DNA of 6,607 bases from Candidatus Iainarchaeum sp. (GTDB taxonomy: Archaea > Iainarchaeota > Iainarchaeia > Iainarchaeales > GCA-2688035): the NCBI GenBank assembly GCA_017610245.1, contig JAFCCK010000088.1:1-6607 (forward strand), given 5' to 3'. Below the pieces are notes generated by a model. It saw nothing but the letters and a program-made list of their open reading frames with translations. It made no database searches and was not told the DNA's origin. Of the stretch, positions 6,064 through 6,607 are shown in pieces. The position numbers and the translations under genes were made by a program. The first letter of the stretch is position 1. Each line of letters opens with the position of its first letter.

Positions 6064-6511
6064 AGTTCCTTTTAGACATCTTGTCTTCCGCCTCATCAAT
6101 CCTTCTCACGTATTCTTCACACTTTTCTGCATATATTATCGCAAACCTCTTTAATTTCCCAGGATATATTTTTTCGAGTGTATTAATTTGTGCCTGAAGG
6201 CCTGCTGCATCAATTTTCCCAGCAACGACTTCTTGAGTAAGTTTGTGCAATTGCGACCTCACTTTTGTTGACCTTATCTCTGCGCTGTTCAGGGCGTCGG
6301 TTGTAGCTAGCTGAATTATTTTGCGAATCATCTTTGAATGGGCTTTCATACTATTGATGCCATGAGGAGCCACTCCTTGGCTAAAAAGCCTTAATATTTT
6401 TACTATCAATTTTGCTTGCTGCCTACGTTGCTTTGCTATGGCCTTCTCCAGCCTTTTAGCGCTTGCCCCTGTCTTTCCTCTTTTCGCCATTCTCTTCGGT
6501 CCCTTTGGCAT
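6062..6511 (-). CDS. Basic, helical protein of unknown function (149 aa)
   Basis: I do not recognise a family. The N-terminus is very basic (MPKGPKRMAKRGKTGASAKR, 1-20, then KQRRQQAK), and most of the rest looks alpha-helical with heptad-like stretches (LHKLTQEVVAGKIDAAGLQAQ; EKCEEYVRRIDEAEDKM), so an RNA- or DNA-binding or coiled-coil role is possible from composition. There is no signal peptide or membrane span. ATG 6511 is preferred because AAGTGAT lies 5 nt upstream; GTG 6514 is two nt from that site and the internal ATG 6490 lacks one. The SD overlaps the TGA of the preceding gene, and its own TGA overlaps the purB SD, so it is embedded in the operon. A real gene is very likely from this packing; function is unknown. 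Confidence 0.75.
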   Translation of the reverse strand: MPKGPKRMAKRGKTGASAKRLEKAIAKQRRQQAKLIVKILRLFSQGVAPHGINSMKAHSKMIRKIIQLATTDALNSAEIRSTKVRSQLHKLTQEVVAGKIDAAGLQAQINTLEKIYPGKLKRFAIIYAEKCEEYVRRIDEAEDKMSKRN

Positions 6512-6516
6512 CACAA

Positions 6517-6523
6517 ATCACTT
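6517..6523 (-). promoter_or_regulatory. Shine-Dalgarno-like site of the 149-aa gene
   Basis: AAGTGAT on the minus strand, 5 nt before ATG 6511 and overlapping the TGA stop (6520-6518) of the gene upstream. Weaker than the purB site but with the same layout. Confidence 0.5.
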
Positions 6524-6607
6524 GTTCTTTTCCAAAAATCCCTTGTACTGTTGCACAACTTCTTCAATGTCTGGCACATCCCAAACCTTTTCTCCCGCCC
6601 AGGCAAC
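6518..6607 (-). CDS. C-terminal fragment of an unrecognised protein
   Basis: An open frame enters from the right edge and ends at TGA 6520-6518, giving 29 residues that include WAGEKVWDVPDIEEVVQQYK and end in KNK. The frame has no internal stop, and the next gene begins only 6 nt after this stop, which supports a real upstream operon member. Too little is visible to name a family. Confidence 0.6.
   Translation of the reverse strand, partial: VAWAGEKVWDVPDIEEVVQQYKGFLEKNK

Noticed and set aside
1..6607. CRISPR array, insertion sequence or attachment site
   Set aside because: I saw no spaced direct repeats, transposase-like frame, terminal inverted repeats or integrase; apart from the toxin-like pair, the identifiable genes are housekeeping.

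Overview
The window looks like archaeal chromosome. The main evidence is an archaeal-type phosphoenolpyruvate carboxylase (the short form of about 480 residues), TATA-like boxes centred about 23-28 nt upstream of several gene starts, GGTGA-type Shine-Dalgarno (SD) sites inside operons, and T-rich ends without bacterial GC-rich hairpins. The small compact genes and the small winged-helix/RelE-like pair would fit a DPANN-type or similar uncultivated archaeon, but that placement is inference.

Layout. Positions 1-551 (minus) hold the N-terminal part of a DRE-TIM acyl-CoA condensing enzyme of the 2-isopropylmalate/citramalate/homocitrate synthase family, cut by the window edge. Positions 552-837 are a divergent control region with matching TATA-like boxes on both strands, several GCTC/GAGC inverted repeats and a possible mini-ORF. 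Positions 838-2276 (plus) hold the PEP carboxylase, whose last roughly 45 residues, including the conserved C-terminal FLG, lie in another reading frame: a one-base frameshift. A small Lys-rich protein of unknown function (2293-2499, minus) converges on it. Positions 2609-3225 (plus) form a toxin-antitoxin-like pair: an intact winged-helix protein overlapping by 1 nt a RelE/ParE-like toxin interrupted by an in-frame TGA. The toxin ends exactly where cysS ends on the other strand, inside an 18-bp palindrome that can act as a bidirectional T-tract terminator.

From the right edge leftward, the minus strand carries the tail of an unrecognised gene (6518-6607), a 149-residue basic protein of unknown function (6062-6511), purB (adenylosuccinate lyase, 4684-6051) and cysS (cysteinyl-tRNA synthetase, 3226-4626). 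The first three are tightly packed, with SD sites overlapping the upstream stop codons, so they are probably one operon; cysS follows after 57 nt.

Functionally this is mostly housekeeping: purine synthesis, Cys-tRNA charging, oxaloacetate supply from PEP, and acyl-CoA condensation for branched-chain amino acid or 2-oxoacid synthesis. The PEP carboxylase and the condensing enzyme share a divergent promoter region and both feed amino-acid carbon skeletons. The accessory interest lies in the decayed toxin pair, the broken PEPC reading frame and the divergent regulatory region.
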